DNA from: JACCZX01 sp038216465
GTDB taxonomy: Bacteria > Pseudomonadota > Gammaproteobacteria > Burkholderiales > Burkholderiaceae_F
DNA: 64,000 nucleotides
Assembly: GCA_038216465.1 (NCBI GenBank)
Contig: JBBQQC010000016.1
Location: 23,801 to 87,800, forward strand
Direction: 5' to 3'
The translations under genes and the position numbers were made by a program. The notes beneath the pieces were generated by a model. It was not told the origin of the DNA and ran no database searches. It saw only the letters and a list, made by a program, of their open reading frames with translations. Every line of letters begins with the position of its first letter. Position 1 is the first letter of the stretch. Shown piece after piece: positions 61,058 through 64,000 of this stretch.

Positions 61058-62452
61058 ATGAACATCGTGATACTGGCCGCAGGGCAAGGCAAGCGGATGG
61101 GCCCGTCGCTCGACAGGTCCCCGCCGAAAGTGCTTCACCTGGTTGCAGGCCAGCCCATGCTCGCGCATGTTCTTGCCGCGGTTGGCGCCGCCACGGTGGG
61201 AATGTCCGTCAATATAGTAGTTGTCGTGGGCCATGGGGCTGAGAAGGTGCAAAAAGCATTCCATTCGACCCACTCGGGAACCGCTGCGCTGCGCTTCGTC
61301 GAGCAACCGGAGCAGTTAGGGACCGGCCACGCGGTGCTGCAGGCCGCGCCATTGTTGGACGACGGTGCGCCGACGTTGATTCTGTACGGCGACGTGCCGT
61401 TGATCCGCCCAACCACGTTGCAGCGGCTGTTCGCGGCAGGGTCCGATGTGGCGGTGCTAACGGTGCAGCTCGAGCAGCCCGCCGGCTATGGGCGCATTAC
61501 GCGCGACTGGCATGGCAACGTGTTGCGCATTGTTGAAGAGCGCGATGCGACCGAGGATGAGCGCAAGCTGACCGAGGTCAACACCGGAATCCTGATTGCG
61601 CCGACCGCGAAGCTGAAGCGCTGGCTGGCAGCGCTGTCGAATCACAACGCGCAACGCGAGTACTACCTGCCTGATGTCATTGCGCAGGCGGTGGCGGAGC
61701 ATTGCCGAGTCGCTGCCGTCGAATGCTCCGATCCCGACGAGACACGGGGCGTTAACAGCAAGGAGCAACTGGCCACCGTCGAGCGTATCGCGCAGCGCCG
61801 AATCGCCGGCCAACTGATGGAATCGGGCACGACCCTCGCCGACCCGGCGCGCATCGACGTGCGTGGCAAGGTCGAAGTCGGTGCCGATGTGTCGATTGAT
61901 GTCGGCTGCGTCTTTGAGGGGCATGTGATGCTGGGTGACGCCGTGCGCGTCGGCGCGCACTGCGTGCTGCGTAACTGCTCGGTCGGCGCCGGCACCGAAA
62001 TTCTGCCGTTTTCACATATCGACGGTGCCGACATCGGCGCCGCGGCGCGCATCGGCCCCTACACCCGACTGCGCCCCGGTGCGCAGCTGAGTGACGAGGT
62101 GCATGTCGGTAACTTCGTCGAAGTTAAGGCCAGTACGCTGGGCCGCGCTTCGAAAGCAAATCATCTATCCTATGTCGGCGACGCGACTATTGGCGCCAAC
62201 GTCAACATCGGTGCCGGTACCATCACGGCCAATTACGACGGGGCAAGCAAGCACCGCACCGTGATCGGTGACGACGTGTCAATTGGCTCCAATGCGGTAC
62301 TGGTCGCGCCCGTTACGATCGGCCGGGGTGCGACGATCGCGGGCGGTTCGACGATCTCCAAGAATGCGCCCGAGGGTAAGCTGACCGTCGCGCGCGCCAA
62401 GCAGACGACCCTCGAAGGCTGGAAGCGTCCGACCAAGGAAAAGAAGCCCTGA
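61058..62452 (+). CDS. glmU: Bifunctional GlmU: glucosamine-1-phosphate acetyltransferase / GlcNAc-1-phosphate uridyltransferase
   Basis: Makes UDP-GlcNAc for peptidoglycan and lipopolysaccharide. From the ATG at 61058 it has 464 residues. The uridyltransferase half opens MNIVILAAGQGKRM and has 'EQLGTGHAVLQAAPLL'. The left-handed beta-helix half has the hexapeptide repeats and the acyltransferase site 'NHLSYVGDATIGANVNIGAG' with ITANYDGASKHRT. Start codons of glmU and the divergent lipoprotein gene are 28 bases apart, and no ribosome-binding site is visible for glmU. glmS follows two bases later. Confidence 0.97.
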   Translation: MNIVILAAGQGKRMGPSLDRSPPKVLHLVAGQPMLAHVLAAVGAATVGMSVNIVVVVGHGAEKVQKAFHSTHSGTAALRFVEQPEQLGTGHAVLQAAPLLDDGAPTLILYGDVPLIRPTTLQRLFAAGSDVAVLTVQLEQPAGYGRITRDWHGNVLRIVEERDATEDERKLTEVNTGILIAPTAKLKRWLAALSNHNAQREYYLPDVIAQAVAEHCRVAAVECSDPDETRGVNSKEQLATVERIAQRRIAGQLMESGTTLADPARIDVRGKVEVGADVSIDVGCVFEGHVMLGDAVRVGAHCVLRNCSVGAGTEILPFSHIDGADIGAAARIGPYTRLRPGAQLSDEVHVGNFVEVKASTLGRASKANHLSYVGDATIGANVNIGAGTITANYDGASKHRTVIGDDVSIGSNAVLVAPVTIGRGATIAGGSTISKNAPEGKLTVARAKQTTLEGWKRPTKEKKP

Positions 62453-62453
62453 A

Positions 62454-64000
62454 ATGTGCGGCATCGTAGGCGCGGTTGCGACGCGTGACATCACCCCGGT
62501 CCTGGTCGAAGGATTGCGCCGGCTCGAGTATCGCGGCTACGACTCGTGCGGAGTCGCAGTGTTGCAGGACGGCGCACTAACGCGCTCGCGCAGCACGGCG
62601 CGCGTTGCCGAGCTCGAGTCGCAGATCGCGCAGTCGGCGCTGGCGGGCCATCTCGGCATTTCACACACGCGCTGGGCGACGCATGGCGCGCCCGTTACCG
62701 GCAATGCGCATCCGCATTTCTCGCGCAATGAAGTCGCGGTCGTGCACAACGGCATCATCGAAAACTACGAATCGATTCGCGCCGACCTGAAAAATGCGGG
62801 CTACGAGTTTGTCACCGAGACCGATACCGAAGTCATCGCGCATCTGATTCATCAGCTGTATCAGGGCAATCTGCTGGCTGCAGTGCGCGCCGCGGTGGCG
62901 CGTTTCAAGGGCGCTTATGCAATCGCCGTGATGCACAAGGGCGAGCCGCAGCGCTTGGTGGGTGCACGCAACGGTTCGCCGCTGGTGGTTGGGCTTGGCA
63001 AGGCCGAGAATTTTCTGGCGTCGGATGCCCTGGCACTCGCCGGCACAACCGACCAGATCATGTATCTGGAAGACGGCGACGTCGTTGATATCGAACTTAA
63101 CCGTGTCCAGATCGTCGACTCTGCCGGCGTAGCGGTGCGGCGGCCGGTGCACACCGTCAAGATCGCGGCTGGCGGTGCCGAGCTTGGACCCTATCAGCAT
63201 TACATGCAGAAGGAGATTTTCGAACAGCCGCGCGCGATCAGCGACACGATCGAAAGCATAGAATCGATCACGCCGGACCTGTTCGGTGACCACGCGGCCG
63301 GGGTGTTTGCGGCCGTTGATTCTGCGCTGATACTTGCGTGCGGCACGAGTTACTTCGCAGGTCTGACGGCGAAGATCTGGCTGGAATCGATGGCAGGGTT
63401 GCCGACTCAAGTCGAGATCGCCAGTGAGTATCGATATCGGGACAGTGTGCCGAATGCGCGCACTCTGGTGATTGCCATATCGCAATCGGGCGAAACAGCT
63501 GACACGCTCGCCGCCCTCAAGCATGCCCATGCGCTTGGCATGCGGCACACACTCGGCATAATCAACGTGACGACCAGTGCGATGGCGCGCCAAACTGAGT
63601 TGCAGTTCTTCACGCGGGCCGGTGTCGAGATCGGGGTCGCCTCGACCAAGGCGTTTACGACGCAGCTGGTCGCTTTGTTTCTGTTGACGCTGACGCTTGC
63701 GAAGCTTCGGGGCCGACTCGGTGAAGAAGCGGAACGCGAACACATACGCGCACTGCGCCATCTGCCGGCCGCCCTGCAGGCCGTGCTCGCACTTGAGCCG
63801 CAGGTGATCGCCTGGTCGCAGCAATTCGCGCGCAAGGAGCACGCGCTGTTTCTCGGCCGCGGGTTGCACTATCCGATCGCACTTGAAGGCGCATTGAAGC
63901 TGAAAGAGATCAGCTACATCCACGCCGAGGCGTATCCGGCGGGCGAGCTGAAGCACGGGCCGCTTGCACTTGTCGACGCGGACATGCCTGTCGTCGCCAT
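62454..64000 (+). CDS. glmS: Glutamine--fructose-6-phosphate aminotransferase, N-terminal 515 residues (cut by window end)
   Basis: Makes glucosamine-6-phosphate from fructose-6-phosphate and glutamine, the first step towards UDP-GlcNAc. The ATG at 62454 is two bases after the glmU stop. The catalytic Cys is residue 2 (MCGIVGAVA). The glutaminase domain has HTRWATHGAPVTGNAHPH and 'HNGIIENYESIR'. The SIS domains have ACGTSYFAGLTAKIW, SQSGETADTL and LGRGLHYPIALEGALKLKE. The frame is open to the window end; about 90-95 more residues are expected. Confidence 0.97.
   Translation, partial: MCGIVGAVATRDITPVLVEGLRRLEYRGYDSCGVAVLQDGALTRSRSTARVAELESQIAQSALAGHLGISHTRWATHGAPVTGNAHPHFSRNEVAVVHNGIIENYESIRADLKNAGYEFVTETDTEVIAHLIHQLYQGNLLAAVRAAVARFKGAYAIAVMHKGEPQRLVGARNGSPLVVGLGKAENFLASDALALAGTTDQIMYLEDGDVVDIELNRVQIVDSAGVAVRRPVHTVKIAAGGAELGPYQHYMQKEIFEQPRAISDTIESIESITPDLFGDHAAGVFAAVDSALILACGTSYFAGLTAKIWLESMAGLPTQVEIASEYRYRDSVPNARTLVIAISQSGETADTLAALKHAHALGMRHTLGIINVTTSAMARQTELQFFTRAGVEIGVASTKAFTTQLVALFLLTLTLAKLRGRLGEEAEREHIRALRHLPAALQAVLALEPQVIAWSQQFARKEHALFLGRGLHYPIALEGALKLKEISYIHAEAYPAGELKHGPLALVDADMPVVA

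Overview
The window is a GC-rich stretch of a bacterial chromosome around the replication-initiation and partition genes. Gene content and order suggest a betaproteobacterium, most likely of the Burkholderiales type: gyrB-dnaN-dnaA diverging from rpmH-rnpA-yidD-yidC-mnmE, a mnmG-rsmG-parA-parB block leading into the full atp operon, a TctC ('Bug') receptor with its TctAB transporter, a GTP-type PEP carboxykinase, a 3-hydroxybutyrate oligomer hydrolase and a ubiE/ubiJ/ubiB cluster. This placement rests on protein families recognised by eye; no database was searched.

Layout. 1-570 is the 3' part of a gene resembling DUF4238, cut by the window edge. 868-6108 (minus strand) is gyrB, dnaN and dnaA. 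6453-10943 is the rpmH-rnpA-yidD-yidC translation/membrane-insertion cluster plus mnmE. 11189-32000 is more metabolic and accessory: the oligomer hydrolase, a MacA/MacB-type ABC export system with two FtsX-type permeases, a TctCBA carboxylate transporter run-on with an AbrB-family protein and an acetyltransferase, a cold-shock protein, PEP carboxykinase, a branched-chain-amino-acid-type ABC importer (GFKHM order) and an unusual AsmA-like membrane protein. 32009-37226 is the partition locus with a parS site, mnmG, rsmG, parA, an acetyltransferase and parB. 37250-44171 is the complete F1Fo ATP synthase operon behind a clear sigma70-type promoter. 44239-48611 holds a TonB-dependent receptor coupled to a lipoprotein with a TonB C-terminal domain, a small Lys/Ala-rich secreted protein and hemE. 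48930-64000 holds priA, a di-haem cytochrome c, tRNA-Arg(CCG), DUF971, ubiE, a Tim44-like protein, ubiJ, ubiB, a putative zinc-metalloprotease lipoprotein, a sodium:solute symporter, a DUF6279 lipoprotein, glmU and the start of glmS (cut by the window edge).

How the genes fit together. The window links replication initiation (dnaA, dnaN, gyrB, priA), segregation (parABS), tRNA U34 modification (mnmE and mnmG form one enzyme complex), membrane protein insertion (yidC/yidD), energy conversion (atp, ubiquinone biosynthesis, cytochrome c, haem) and cell-wall precursor supply (glmU, glmS). Two regions carry DnaA boxes. Transcription diverges at the dnaA-rpmH gap, which has one perfect box. The hemE-priA gap (48612-48929) has four good boxes and AT-rich DNA, and is the better sequence match to an oriC.

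The features most worth a second look are the hemE-priA DnaA-box cluster, the winged-helix-like/transmembrane/AsmA hybrid at 30063-31997, the acetyltransferase inside the par operon, the lipid-anchored TonB domain translationally coupled to a receptor, the HELGH lipoprotein at 56549-58585, and the DUF4238-like fragment beside gyrB. I found no CRISPR array, insertion sequence, prophage or rRNA operon.
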